37,920 bases of DNA from Acidimicrobiia bacterium (lineage in GTDB: Bacteria; Actinomycetota; Acidimicrobiia; IMCC26256; JAENVU01), in assembly GCA_009694415.1 (NCBI GenBank), contig SHUZ01000006.1, positions 1 through 37,920 of the forward strand. The letters run 5' to 3'. Position numbers and translations under genes: made by a program. Numbering within the stretch: the first letter of the stretch is position 1; every line of letters starts with the position of its first letter. The notes beneath the pieces are model-generated. The model ran no database searches, was not told where the DNA came from, and saw only the letters and a list, made by a program, of their open reading frames with translations. Below, piece after piece: positions 9,250-19,365 of the stretch.

Positions 9250-11226
9250 ATGGCCCCCGTGACCGATCGCCCGTGGATGATGCGGACCTACTCTGGCCAT
9301 TCTTCGGCCAGAGCATCCAACGAGTTATACCGATCGAACCTGGCTAAAGGCCAGACCGGTCTATCCATCGCATTCGATCTACCCACCCAGACCGGTTACG
9401 ACCCCGATGACCCTCTAGCGAGTGGCGAGGTTGGCAAGGTCGGGGTACCCGTGCCGCACATTGGCGAGATGCGAACGCTGTTCGAAGGCATTCCGCTCGG
9501 CGAGATGAACACTTCTATGACGATCAATGCCACCGCAATGTGGTTGCTGGCGATGTACATAGCTCTCGCGGACGAGCAAGGGGTCAACTCCGAACTGCTC
9601 TCCGGCACGATCCAAAACGACATCGTCAAGGAATACCTCTCACGCGGCACATTCATCTTTGGTCCTGAGGCGAGTCGCCGATTGACCGTCGACGTCATTG
9701 CCCACACCGTGCTCCACATCCCAAAGTGGAACCCAATCAATGTGTGCCCGTACCACCTTCAAGAAGCTGGCGCGACCCCTGTACAAGAACTTGCTTATGG
9801 ACTCGCAACGGCTATCGATGTTCTCGATGCCGTCAAGGAATCGGGACAGATCTCTGATGCTGACTTCCCTGACGTTGTAGGACGTATTTCGTTCTTCGTA
9901 GATGTCGGAACACGATTCATCGAAGAAATGTGCAAGATGCGCGCGTTTACGCGCATGTGGGATCAGATATGTGCGGAGCGCTACGGAGTTACTGACGACA
10001 AGTTGCGCCGTTTTCGATACGGGACGCAAGTGAACTCTCTCGGGCTCACTGAAGCACAGCCAGAAAACAACGTGGCCAGGATCATGCTTGAAATGCTCGG
10101 GGTCACAATCTCTCGCGATGCGAGAGCGCGCGCGCTCCAACTGCCATGTTGGAATGAGGCACTCGGTTTACCGCGCCCGTGGGACCAGCAGTGGTCTCTA
10201 CGCATGCAGCAGGTACTGGCGTACGAGTCCGACATTCTCGAATATGGAGACATCTTCGAGGGATCCGCAGTTATCGAGACGAAGGTCGGGGAACTATGCG
10301 AGGCGGCCTTTACCGAACTTGAGTGGGTACTGGACGGGGGCGGCGCCTTCGCGATGATCGACGAAGTCAAGGGCCGCCTCGTGCAATCCAATGCAGAACG
10401 AGTGCGACGCATCGAGTCCGGTGATCTCAAGGTCATCGGTGTCAACTGCTTCACAGAAACCGAGCAATCACCGCTCACTGAATCCTGTATCGGCCACATC
10501 TTGATCCTCGATCCCAGCGTAGAAGCAGACCATGTCACTCAAATCAAAGACTGGCGATCAAAGAGAGATGCCGAAGCAGTCCAGGCGGCGCTGGACAATG
10601 TTCGCGCTGTCGCTGCCACCGAAGAGAACTTGATGAACGCCACAATTGAGTTGGCGCGTGCTGGAGGGACTGTTGGAGAGTGGGCCTCAACGTTGCGCGA
10701 CGTCTTTGGTGAGTACCGGGCCCCAACCGGGGTTGGTGGTGTAGTGGCGAACGTCAACGACGAGTTGCTCGCGGTACGCGAACGCGTGCAATCCGATTCC
10801 CGCGAATACGGTGGGCCGGTGCGCATTCTCGTCGGCAAACCTGGGCTCGACGGTCACTCCAACGGTGCCGAACAAATTGCAGTCGCCGCGCGCGATGCGG
10901 GGATGGAAGTTGTGTACCAGGGAATCCGGCTGACCCCCGAACAAATCGCCTCTGCGGCACGCGACGAAGATGTCGATGTAATCGGTCTATCTATCTTGTC
11001 CGGTTCCCACCTTGTCCTTGTGCCAGAAACGCTGCGTCACCTGAGAGACGCTGGCGTCACTGCGACGGTGGTGGTCGGCGGAATCATCCCGGAGCCTGAC
11101 CAAAAATCGCTCATCGCGCAGGGTGTTACCAGGGTCTATACCCCCAAGGATTACAAGCTTTCGGCGATCATCTCGGACGTCGCTGACCTTGCCATCGCAC
11201 ACCGTAAAAAAACCCGACTCGGATAG
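9250..11226 (+). CDS. ecm: Acyl-CoA mutase with fused B12-binding domain, probably ethylmalonyl-CoA mutase
   Basis: MMRTYSGHSSARASNELYRSNLAKGQTGLSIAFDLPTQTGYD resembles Ecm-type sequences from memory; C-terminal B12 motif GLDGHSNGAEQIAVAARDAGMEVVYQGIR. Confidence 0.8.
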   Translation: MAPVTDRPWMMRTYSGHSSARASNELYRSNLAKGQTGLSIAFDLPTQTGYDPDDPLASGEVGKVGVPVPHIGEMRTLFEGIPLGEMNTSMTINATAMWLLAMYIALADEQGVNSELLSGTIQNDIVKEYLSRGTFIFGPEASRRLTVDVIAHTVLHIPKWNPINVCPYHLQEAGATPVQELAYGLATAIDVLDAVKESGQISDADFPDVVGRISFFVDVGTRFIEEMCKMRAFTRMWDQICAERYGVTDDKLRRFRYGTQVNSLGLTEAQPENNVARIMLEMLGVTISRDARARALQLPCWNEALGLPRPWDQQWSLRMQQVLAYESDILEYGDIFEGSAVIETKVGELCEAAFTELEWVLDGGGAFAMIDEVKGRLVQSNAERVRRIESGDLKVIGVNCFTETEQSPLTESCIGHILILDPSVEADHVTQIKDWRSKRDAEAVQAALDNVRAVAATEENLMNATIELARAGGTVGEWASTLRDVFGEYRAPTGVGGVVANVNDELLAVRERVQSDSREYGGPVRILVGKPGLDGHSNGAEQIAVAARDAGMEVVYQGIRLTPEQIASAARDEDVDVIGLSILSGSHLVLVPETLRHLRDAGVTATVVVGGIIPEPDQKSLIAQGVTRVYTPKDYKLSAIISDVADLAIAHRKKTRLG

Positions 11227-11262
11227 GTCCACTTCTACCCTGATCGCGCCGATACACAATCC

Positions 11263-11940
11263 GTGACCGGCAAAAATCTAACCATTGCGATCACTACACG
11301 GCTCGCCTCACTCGCGGCGCGGGTCCTCGCGTTTCTCGATAGAGAGCCCGCTCTCGATAGAGCGCACTCGGGCGTCGACCCCGAAACACATGCCGCCATC
11401 TTCACGGAATGCGCCACCTCATACCGCGGCGACTGGAGACACCGACTCAACCATCCATCAATGCAAGCGTCGCTGCATGAGATTGGATCTGGATTGTTGG
11501 ATAAACAGTTCTTCGAAGTCATCCTCCAGCAGCGGGTAGCGACAGCTCGGCGGACATTGCAGCCCATGTCGATCATCCTTTTCGAACTCGATGATCATCA
11601 CAATGTCAAAGACTTCGACGACCGAGATCGCATCGGAGTGTTGGGGGAAACAATTCTCCGCACACTTCGAGAGTGTGACATCGCATGCCAGATAAATGAT
11701 TCGATCGCGGCCATCATTCTTGAGGACACCGCAGAATCAGACGCCGTATGGGCGGCAGAGCGCGTACGCGGGTCACTGTTCGCGATAACGAAGTCCGATT
11801 CGTTAACTGTGTCCGCGGGAATCGCCTGTTATCCCTCGCACGCTCTCTATGCGCCAGAACTAGTCAGACGCGCGACCGATGCCCTCACGGCGGCCCTACT
11901 CAACGGACGCGACCGCGTCGAGGTTGCCGCATTCGAATAG
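11263..11940 (+). CDS. Degenerate GGDEF-domain protein
   Basis: PMSIILFELDDHHNVKDF...; LTVSAGIACYPSHALYAPELVRRATDALTAALLNGRDRVEV matches GGDEF-domain layout, but the signature loop reads INDSIAAIIL. Confidence 0.65.
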   Translation: MTGKNLTIAITTRLASLAARVLAFLDREPALDRAHSGVDPETHAAIFTECATSYRGDWRHRLNHPSMQASLHEIGSGLLDKQFFEVILQQRVATARRTLQPMSIILFELDDHHNVKDFDDRDRIGVLGETILRTLRECDIACQINDSIAAIILEDTAESDAVWAAERVRGSLFAITKSDSLTVSAGIACYPSHALYAPELVRRATDALTAALLNGRDRVEVAAFE

Positions 11941-11965
11941 GTACGCCCCCAAGTTCTAAATGTTG

Positions 11966-13762
11966 TCAGGAGTAGATGCGTTCTATCTCTTTCGCGTATT
12001 TGGCGTTTATCCCGCGGCGCTTGAGCTTGGAAGTCGGAGTGAGTTCCTCGGAGTCGGGTAGCCACTCCTCATGCAGAATCTCAATCTTCTTGACGCGCTC
12101 TGCGTTGTTGAAAGGCGACATCGCTTCCTGTAGTTCACGTTCCAGTTCAGCGATTACCTCAGGGTTATCTGCGAGCGCGGCCAACGTTGTGTCTTCGATG
12201 CCGTGATGCTTCGCCCAAACCGGCGCGACTTCAGAATCGAGCACAACTAGGGCGGACATGAACGGCCGCTGGTCACCTATAACACACACCTGGCCGATCA
12301 GTTCGCCAGCCTTAAGAGCGGCCTCAAGGTTGGCCGGCGAAATGTTTTTGCCACCGGCGGTGATGATGAGTTCCTTCTTGCGGTCGACAATCCGGAGGTA
12401 GCCATCGGAGTCGAGCACGCCGATGTCGCCGGACAACAGCCAACCATCCACCAAGGCTTCAGCGGTCTTCTCTGGATCATTGAGATACCCCCGGAACACG
12501 TTTCCTCCGCGACAAATCACCTCGCCGTCTTCGGCAAGGCGAATCTTGCAACCGGGAACCTCGCGTCCAACCGTGCCCGAACGAATTAGGAACGGTTCCC
12601 AAGTCATTGGGCCAGATGACTCGCTCATCCCATAAATCTCGGAGATCGGAACCCCTAGGGCACGAAAGAAGTCGAACACATCTGTAGATATGGGAGCGGC
12701 ACCACTGATCGCAGTTAGGCACGCATCCAATCCGAGCATCGCTCGAACACCACCGAGAATGGCATCTGCCTTCTCCCACTCCGCTTGGAGATCTACGGCT
12801 ATTTCTTCTCCGCGCGCGCGGCATTCCGACACCTTCAACCCAACACCGAGCGCTGCTTCAAGGCCGGCTTTGCGTTGGGGGTCGGCGGCGACGGAAGCCA
12901 TCACGCCTGCGTGAATCTTCTCCCACACGCGCGGAACACCGAAGAAGACCTCTGGGTGAACTTGGCTGAGATAAGGAGCAACCTGACCTGGTTCTGGACA
13001 GGTAGTTACTTCATAGCCGAGCGTAAGACCTTGGTAATGGGACGTTATGCGTTCCGCAATGTGCGCCATCGGCAGGTAAGAAACCATCCGGCGGCCCGCA
13101 GTCCCAACGTCTTCCAGACATAGGCGTAGGCACTCGACGGTGAAGCAAATATTTTCGTGATCGAGCATTACGCCCTTTGGGGGACCGGTTGTACCCGACG
13201 TGTAGATAACCGTCGCCAAGTCGCTCGGTTGCGCGATCTTCGATGCCTCGTCTAGATCGACGGGATCACTTTCCATGAGAATGTCCCATGAGTACGCGCC
13301 ATCGGATTCACCATCAATCATGACGATGTCGCGTATAAGCGGAAGCTGATCGCGCACGGCTTCGAAACGTTTGAGGAAGGTCGCGTCTTCGACAATCGCG
13401 ATCGTTGCGTGACAGTGCTCTGTTAGATATTGCACTTGCTCCGACGTCGACGAGTTGTAGATGGATATCGGCGTAGCACCGCATAGAACAACTGCAACGT
13501 CGGCCACGTGAAACTCGGGTCGGTTTCGCATCATCAGAACAACGCGATCACCGCGGGTTACGCCAAGATCTCCAAGTGCTGCGGCGAGACGGCACGCACG
13601 ATCGGCGTAATCCCACCACGTCCATTCCATCCACCCGTCGCCTTGCTTCGCGCGGATGGCTACCGCGTCTGGGCGTTCCCGGACAGTGTCCCTAAATCGG
13701 GTAGCAACCGTTTGCCCACGCACGACATCTGCGAGGGTTTCGCTGGTGATTGTTCTCGCCAT
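11966..13762 (-). CDS. Long-chain acyl-CoA synthetase (AMP-binding, FadD15-like)
   Basis: VIYTSGTTGPPKGVMLDHENI; GWLLSGDIGVLDSDGYLRIVDRKKELIITAGGKNISPANLE. Confidence 0.93.
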   Translation of the reverse strand: MARTITSETLADVVRGQTVATRFRDTVRERPDAVAIRAKQGDGWMEWTWWDYADRACRLAAALGDLGVTRGDRVVLMMRNRPEFHVADVAVVLCGATPISIYNSSTSEQVQYLTEHCHATIAIVEDATFLKRFEAVRDQLPLIRDIVMIDGESDGAYSWDILMESDPVDLDEASKIAQPSDLATVIYTSGTTGPPKGVMLDHENICFTVECLRLCLEDVGTAGRRMVSYLPMAHIAERITSHYQGLTLGYEVTTCPEPGQVAPYLSQVHPEVFFGVPRVWEKIHAGVMASVAADPQRKAGLEAALGVGLKVSECRARGEEIAVDLQAEWEKADAILGGVRAMLGLDACLTAISGAAPISTDVFDFFRALGVPISEIYGMSESSGPMTWEPFLIRSGTVGREVPGCKIRLAEDGEVICRGGNVFRGYLNDPEKTAEALVDGWLLSGDIGVLDSDGYLRIVDRKKELIITAGGKNISPANLEAALKAGELIGQVCVIGDQRPFMSALVVLDSEVAPVWAKHHGIEDTTLAALADNPEVIAELERELQEAMSPFNNAERVKKIEILHEEWLPDSEELTPTSKLKRRGINAKYAKEIERIYS

Positions 13763-13992
13763 CGTTCCTCCTAGTAACCCGTATTCCCCGCGCCTTTATC
13801 CCGCCCTTTACCAGCGGTGCAAGATAGCGGTTTATCGCAGTTCCAAGTTTTGCGAAAGTGCCTTGTGGAAGAACTTGGATGACATAAACAACAGAGTACC
13901 TACCTATACACCGGTTTTACACAGCCGAGCCCAGTTATTCCCCATGGTTGTCCACAAGGATCGGTGGAAAACTTTCTCTGTAGCGTCCCCGC

Positions 13993-15126
13993 CTACCTAT
14001 CCGCTTCGAGTTCCGCAAGTACCTCGGCGGTATCTGTCCCGAGGGTTCTGCCGGCATGGCGCACTTCTCCAGGTGTCCTCCCGAACCCCGCAATGAGGCC
14101 TTGCATCATTACCCCATCTACCTCGATGAATGTGCCGCGTGTAGCCAGGTGCGGGTCAGCGAGTGCATCGGCAACTGTGTATACGGGAGCGGCCGCCGCT
14201 TCTGCAACTTCGAATGCACGCAACACTTCGATCTCACCACGTGCTCCTATCCAATTCCTCACGATCTCGTCGAGTTCATCGCGGTGTTCTATGCGTCCGT
14301 CGAATGTCTTGAATCGTTGATCGTCGCCAACTCCGAGGAGTGCCATGACGCGTTCAGCAACAGATTCAGCCGATGTAGAAATGGCAACCCATTTGCCGTC
14401 ATTACACAGGTAGGTCCCGCGGGGCACCGTGTAGGGGATTCCACTTCCGAGACGAGGTTGGACGTAATCGAGATGCGCTGAAGCACTCGGTAGTGCGCCG
14501 AGCATTTGGATCATCGTTTCGACCAAGTTCACATCGACTACCTGTCCCTCACCCGTGCGGTCGCGATGACGAATGGCCACCATCACGGAGAATGCACCCG
14601 CCAGCGCGGTGATCTCGTCGGTGAGAGCAATCGGCGGCAGCAGCGGGCCACCATCGGGTTCGCCATTCATCGATGCAAAACCGCTCATCGCCTCGGCGAT
14701 TGTCGCGAATCCGGTACGGCTTGCATACGGGCCATCCTGACCGAACCCAGTGACACGAAGAATCACGAGTCCGGGATTCGCGTCGAGTAATTCGTTGGGA
14801 GACAGACCGAGACGTTCAAGGGTGCCGGGTCTGAAGTTTTCGACGAGCACATCTGCGGATGCCACAAGTTGACGCATCGCCGCAAGATCGGCTTCCAACT
14901 GGAGGTCGAGCACCACAGATCGCTTGTTGCGCCCTAGCAATTTCCACATATAGGCGTCGCCACCCTCTGGTGGACGCCAACCCATCCTGCGAGTGCCATC
15001 ACCTTGCGGCGCCTCTACCTTGATTACGTCTGCACCAAAGTCAGCGAGGTAGCGAGCGGCTCCAGGCCCAGCAAGCACGGTGGCCATGTCGACAACACGA
15101 AGTCCCTCTAGCGCCTGCATGGACAT
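13993..15126 (-). CDS. CaiB/BaiF family (class III) CoA-transferase
   Basis: LEGLRVVDMATVLAGPGAARYLADFGADVIKVEAPQGDGTR; NKRSVVLDL; VENFRPGTLERLGL. Confidence 0.92.
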   Translation of the reverse strand: MSMQALEGLRVVDMATVLAGPGAARYLADFGADVIKVEAPQGDGTRRMGWRPPEGGDAYMWKLLGRNKRSVVLDLQLEADLAAMRQLVASADVLVENFRPGTLERLGLSPNELLDANPGLVILRVTGFGQDGPYASRTGFATIAEAMSGFASMNGEPDGGPLLPPIALTDEITALAGAFSVMVAIRHRDRTGEGQVVDVNLVETMIQMLGALPSASAHLDYVQPRLGSGIPYTVPRGTYLCNDGKWVAISTSAESVAERVMALLGVGDDQRFKTFDGRIEHRDELDEIVRNWIGARGEIEVLRAFEVAEAAAAPVYTVADALADPHLATRGTFIEVDGVMMQGLIAGFGRTPGEVRHAGRTLGTDTAEVLAELEADR

Positions 15127-15211
15127 CTAGCCTACGGAATTCACCACTCGACAACCCACACCATCCGCACTTCCCCACGCCAAACCGTTTGCAGGTTCTT
15201 TTTGGGGGTCC

Positions 15212-16348
15212 CTAGTAGGTCTGGGTGAAACAGCGTTCGGACAAGGATCCGAGTGCGTAATCCCGGTAGAGACCCGCGAACATCGGACGCGTTCTCTCTG
15301 TCCACTCCAATGCCTTGGGCGCTGGGATAACGGTTCCGATGCGGTGGACTGTCTGCGTGTACCCGCCCTCGTAGACGTGATACTCGGCCCAGACGCCCGG
15401 ATAGTCCTTCGTGCAACTCACTTCCACAAACGGTACGTCGCGCGCTTGGCTGAATCGGCGAATGCGGTGGCGGTGGGTATGACCAGCGAAGTATCCAACA
15501 ATGTTTTCATTCGCAGCCACAACACCTGCAAGCATGTCACTGTCGTCTGGATTGATTCCGAAATAACTGGTGCTGCGCGATTCCGCGTTGAGATCCCATA
15601 GGTGGTGGTGACCAAATACGAAAACCGAACCTGTCGCTTCACCAGCTAAAGCGTTGAGCCATCCAGCCTGCTCAGCCGATAGTTGACCGCGGTCACTACC
15701 AGGCATGATTGTGTCGAGTACGGCGAGTGTCACACCACCAATTTCGAATGCGAACGGAGCGCCCTGCAGGGCCATCGTCGGGTCAATCATCGCGTCGTGG
15801 TTGCCACGCATATGGTGAAGTCGGTCACCAAAGGTGCCGTAAGCATCTAGAAATAATGCGTACTCCTCTGCTGTACCTCTGCATGTAAGGTCACCTTTTA
15901 CAACAACAGCCTCGGGATTCACCGCAGTGATCTCCGCTATCGCGGACCTATTCATCGTTTCCGGATACGGCAGTTCACCTGGCAACGAACGAAGGACAGG
16001 GCCGACTTCTTCTTCCGTCGCACCTTCTACCTGACCACATGAAGTTTCACCAAAGTGAACGTCGTTCACTGTCGCGTAGTGAGCTAGTAAGCGACCATGC
16101 GGAACAGGGAGCGTGCGAACCTTCGATGGAAAATGCGGATCACTGATCGCATGGCCCTCCACCTCAACAACAAACTCGGTATCGGAAGGAAGATCCGTGA
16201 ATCGCGCGACATGGATTGGTCCTGAGGTTGCTATTTCGTGATCGCCGACACGCGTCGTAATGCTCTCGCCTGAATCAGTAACGAACGTGACGACAATGGT
16301 ATCGGTTCCGGTAGAAATTACTTCTGCATCGCGAACGATCGCGGTCAT
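15212..16348 (-). CDS. Metallophosphoesterase (calcineurin-like, CpdA-type)
   Basis: VNDVHFG, VVVKGDLTCRGT, MRGNHDAM, VFGHHHLWD, GHTHRHRI. Start trimmed to ATG 16348, overlapping the upstream stop (ATGA). Confidence 0.88.
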   Translation of the reverse strand: MTAIVRDAEVISTGTDTIVVTFVTDSGESITTRVGDHEIATSGPIHVARFTDLPSDTEFVVEVEGHAISDPHFPSKVRTLPVPHGRLLAHYATVNDVHFGETSCGQVEGATEEEVGPVLRSLPGELPYPETMNRSAIAEITAVNPEAVVVKGDLTCRGTAEEYALFLDAYGTFGDRLHHMRGNHDAMIDPTMALQGAPFAFEIGGVTLAVLDTIMPGSDRGQLSAEQAGWLNALAGEATGSVFVFGHHHLWDLNAESRSTSYFGINPDDSDMLAGVVAANENIVGYFAGHTHRHRIRRFSQARDVPFVEVSCTKDYPGVWAEYHVYEGGYTQTVHRIGTVIPAPKALEWTERTRPMFAGLYRDYALGSLSERCFTQTY

Positions 16349-16584
16349 CGACGCGCTTGTCGACCGAGCTGACCGGACAAACGCCAGGAGCCGCGTTCTA
16401 GTCGACCGCGACGTGCTCGCAACCGCGACGCAACAACCCACGTCGAGGGAGGTTCCGAAACGCTGGATAACTCCATCTGTGTTGCGACGAGCGCGTTTAC
16501 TGCAGCGACGATGGCCGCTACCTCATCAGCTGATGCGCCACCGGTAATGATCTGAACCACCGGTTCTAACTTTTCGGTACGCAT
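16345..16584 (-). CDS. Acyl-CoA carboxylase epsilon-subunit-like small protein
   Basis: 79 aa, EPVVQIITGGASADEVAAIVAAVNAL, immediately downstream of and overlapping the carboxylase beta gene. Confidence 0.7.
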   Translation of the reverse strand: MRTEKLEPVVQIITGGASADEVAAIVAAVNALVATQMELSSVSEPPSTWVVASRLRARRGRLERGSWRLSGQLGRQARR

Positions 16585-18212
16585 CAGAGAGGAACGTTAC
16601 CGTGCTTGCGCTGCGGAAGTGATTCCTTCTTCGTGCGGAGCATTTCGAGTGACTCCACCAACACCCTGCGCGTGTCGCGCGGATCGATCACATCATCTAC
16701 ATAACCACGCTCTGCAGCGATGTAGGGGTTGGCGAACCGCTCTGTGTATTCGTCGATGAGTTCCGCTCTTCGAGCAGTCGGGTCATCAGAGCCTTCGATC
16801 TCTTTACGGAAGACGATGTTTACTGCGCCGTCTGCACCCATAACTGCGATCTCGGCAGACGGCCATGCAAACGCGAGGTCAGCCCCAATCGACTTTGAGT
16901 TCATAACCACATACGCGCCGCCGTATGCCTTGCGCGTAACGATCTGCACGCGTGGCACGGTCGCTTCGCAGTAGGCGTATAGCAACTTTGCGCCGTGCCG
17001 GATGATCCCTCCGTACTCCTGGTTACTACCCGGCAGAAAACCTGGAACATCAACGAAAGTGACGAGCGGAATATTGAATGCATCGCAGGTACGCACAAAA
17101 CGCGCCGCTTTCTGTGAGGCATCGATGTCTAGACATCCGGCAAGCACTTGTGGTTGGTTGCCAACAACGCCGACAACATGGCCGTCGACGCGCGCGAAGC
17201 CGCACACAATATTCATTGCCCACAAGCGGTTCACTTCGAAGAAGTCACCGTCATCAACGATCGCGGCGATCACTTTCTTCATGTCATATGGCTTGTTCGG
17301 TGCATCTGGAATCAGATCGAGAATGTCGACACACTGCCGCGCTGGATCATCATCTGGTTCGAAGAACGGCGGATTCTCGAGGTTGTTAGACGGCAGGAAC
17401 GACAACAAATAGCGAACTTGTTCAAGACAGATTGTCTCGTCGTCAAAAACAAAGTTCGCCACGCCAGATTTCGACGCGTGCGTCATGGCTCCGCCGAGTT
17501 CTTCTTGGGTCACGTCTTCACCGGTAACGGCCCTCACTACATCTGGACCCGTTATGAACATGTGCGACGTTTCCTTCACCATGAAGGTGAAGTCTGTAAT
17601 CGCTGGCGAGTACACAGCGCCTCCCGCACACGGCCCGAGGATCACGCTGATCTGTGGGATCACGCCAGAAGCCTTGACATTACGGAGGAAGATGCCGCCG
17701 TACTCAGCAAGCGATACGACGCCTTCTTGGATGCGAGCTCCCGCTCCATCGTTTAGACCGATGATCGGCGCACCTACAGACTCTGCGAGATCCATCACCT
17801 TGTGGATTTTCTCGGCGAACACCTCACCAAGCGCGCCACCGAACAATGTGAAGTCCTGCGCGAATACAAAAACTTTTCGGCCATCAATGCTGCCCCAGCC
17901 AGTGACTACTCCGTCAGTTAACGGCCTGTTGTTCTCAAGGCCAAACCCATGCGCCCGATGGCGAGCAAGCATGTCGAGTTCAACGAATGTGCCTGGGTCG
18001 AGGAGCATCTCGATGCGCTCACGCGCCGTGAACTTACCGCGCTCGTGTTGGCGATTAACGGCCGACGCGGCACCGGCGTGGAGCGCCTGTTCGCGCAAAG
18101 TTGATAACTCTTCAAGCCGCGTGTCCATTGGGTTCGATGAAGCGGTCGCCTGCGATTCAGCTGCTTCGGGTTCGACTTTGATGTCTTCGGTTTCCATGGC
18201 CATGGCGCCCAC
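16584..18212 (-). CDS. Acyl-CoA (propionyl-CoA) carboxylase carboxyltransferase (beta) subunit
   Basis: LNDGAGARIQEGVVSLAEYGGIF; GPCAGGAVYSPAITDF; FVDVPGFLPGSNQEYGGIIRHGAKLLYAYCEATVP; KAYGGAYVVM. Confidence 0.95.
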   Translation of the reverse strand: MGAMAMETEDIKVEPEAAESQATASSNPMDTRLEELSTLREQALHAGAASAVNRQHERGKFTARERIEMLLDPGTFVELDMLARHRAHGFGLENNRPLTDGVVTGWGSIDGRKVFVFAQDFTLFGGALGEVFAEKIHKVMDLAESVGAPIIGLNDGAGARIQEGVVSLAEYGGIFLRNVKASGVIPQISVILGPCAGGAVYSPAITDFTFMVKETSHMFITGPDVVRAVTGEDVTQEELGGAMTHASKSGVANFVFDDETICLEQVRYLLSFLPSNNLENPPFFEPDDDPARQCVDILDLIPDAPNKPYDMKKVIAAIVDDGDFFEVNRLWAMNIVCGFARVDGHVVGVVGNQPQVLAGCLDIDASQKAARFVRTCDAFNIPLVTFVDVPGFLPGSNQEYGGIIRHGAKLLYAYCEATVPRVQIVTRKAYGGAYVVMNSKSIGADLAFAWPSAEIAVMGADGAVNIVFRKEIEGSDDPTARRAELIDEYTERFANPYIAAERGYVDDVIDPRDTRRVLVESLEMLRTKKESLPQRKHGNVPL

Positions 18213-18266
18213 GTTATCGGGGCAGGACAGCGTGCCGGCTTGTCTTGCTTAACGCCACGGGGAGGG

Positions 18267-18668
18267 CTATTCCTGGACGAGTTCGATGAGCGTTCCGAAG
18301 GCCGTCTTCGGATGCACGAACGCGACCGTGGTACCGCGCGAACCAGGGCGGGGCGCTTGGTCAATTGTCTTGTAACCCTGGGCGATTACCTGCGCAAGTG
18401 CCGCCGCGCAATCGTCGACGCGGTAGCCAACGTGATGTATCCCCTCGCCTTTGCGTTCTAGGTACTTGGCTACGGGCGAGTCATCGCGTGTAGGGGTGAG
18501 CAACTGAATATAGGAGTCGGCGACCTTGAGAAGCGCCTCCTCGACCCCATCGGTCTCGATCAGTTCACGATGAGCAACTACACAACCAAACGTTGACTCG
18601 TAGTAGGCGACCGCGGCGTCGAGATCGTGAACCGCTATCGCGATGTGGTCTATCTCCGTAAGCATCAT
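18267..18668 (-). CDS. mce: Methylmalonyl-CoA/ethylmalonyl-CoA epimerase (VOC family)
   Basis: EIDHIAIAVHDLDAAVAYYESTFG; GEGIHHVGYRVDD; GTLIELVQE. Confidence 0.92.
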   Translation of the reverse strand: MMLTEIDHIAIAVHDLDAAVAYYESTFGCVVAHRELIETDGVEEALLKVADSYIQLLTPTRDDSPVAKYLERKGEGIHHVGYRVDDCAAALAQVIAQGYKTIDQAPRPGSRGTTVAFVHPKTAFGTLIELVQE

Positions 18669-18758
18669 GGATACACGCTATACGCAGCCTTTGCCGGGAC
18701 AACGGGACGACAGGGGCGCTCTTGTTTCGGTGATGCCGAAGTGGGAATATTTCGGATA

Positions 18759-19305
18759 TGCACGGTCGAAAGGGGCTCAGGGCCGCGTTAGCTGCCGTTG
18801 TCGCGCTAGTCGCGACTTGCTGCTGGGCCGTTTCTGGCGCGGGGCCTGAACGAAGTGGCTACAACCCGTTCGAGATTCGTTTGACGACGGCCAACATCTC
18901 GAGTCTCTAACCCGATTGGACTTGGCAGGCCGAATGGACACCGACCAGCGCGGCTTGGGACCCGATCGTCTCATCGGGTGGCGTACACGCGGTAATCGGT
19001 CACCAGTTGGTCACGCTCGACCCGGAGAGGGGTGCGGCGCGGTGGCGTGCAATCCGCAATGGAGCGCGCAACTCGGTGGGTCATCGACGATGCAACCAGC
19101 GATTGCTGGCAGAGTTGTTTACACCTTCACCCAGCAAGGACTGCTGCGTGCATTCGCGACCGACGGCTGCGGAACCGAAACGTGCGAACCGCTTTGGGAA
19201 TACAACATTGGGGTTTCCATAACAGGAGCTCCAGCAGTGTCGAACGGCCACCTGTTCATCGGCACAGTCGACGGCCGAGTGATCGCATTCGCGCCAACGC
19301 TCTGA
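18759..19305 (+). pseudogene. PQQ-binding-like beta-propeller protein, disrupted by in-frame stop and frameshift
   Basis: ATG 18759: MHGRKGLRAALAAVVALVATCCWAVSGAGPERSGYNPFEIRLTTANISSL* then, same frame, PDWTWQAEWTPTSAAWDPIVSSGGVHAVIGHQLVTLDPERG; frame changes near GAGAGGGG to CNPQWSAQLGGSSTMQPAIAGRVVYTFTQQGLLRAF...GAPAVSNGHLFIGTVDGRVIAFAP. Confidence 0.78.
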
Positions 19306-19365
19306 ACTACACGCCTGTTTGAGCGAATGCCGGACGCTGGATCCCAGCCGACCGGAGATGCTGCA

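Noticed and set aside
18699-18750. Possible fifth, degenerate copy of the multi-palindrome repeat (ACAACgggacGACAGGGGCGCTCttgTTTCGGTGatgccGAAgtGGG)
   Set aside because: Partial resemblance only; palindromes 1 and 2 are not intact. Would need a covariance-model score.
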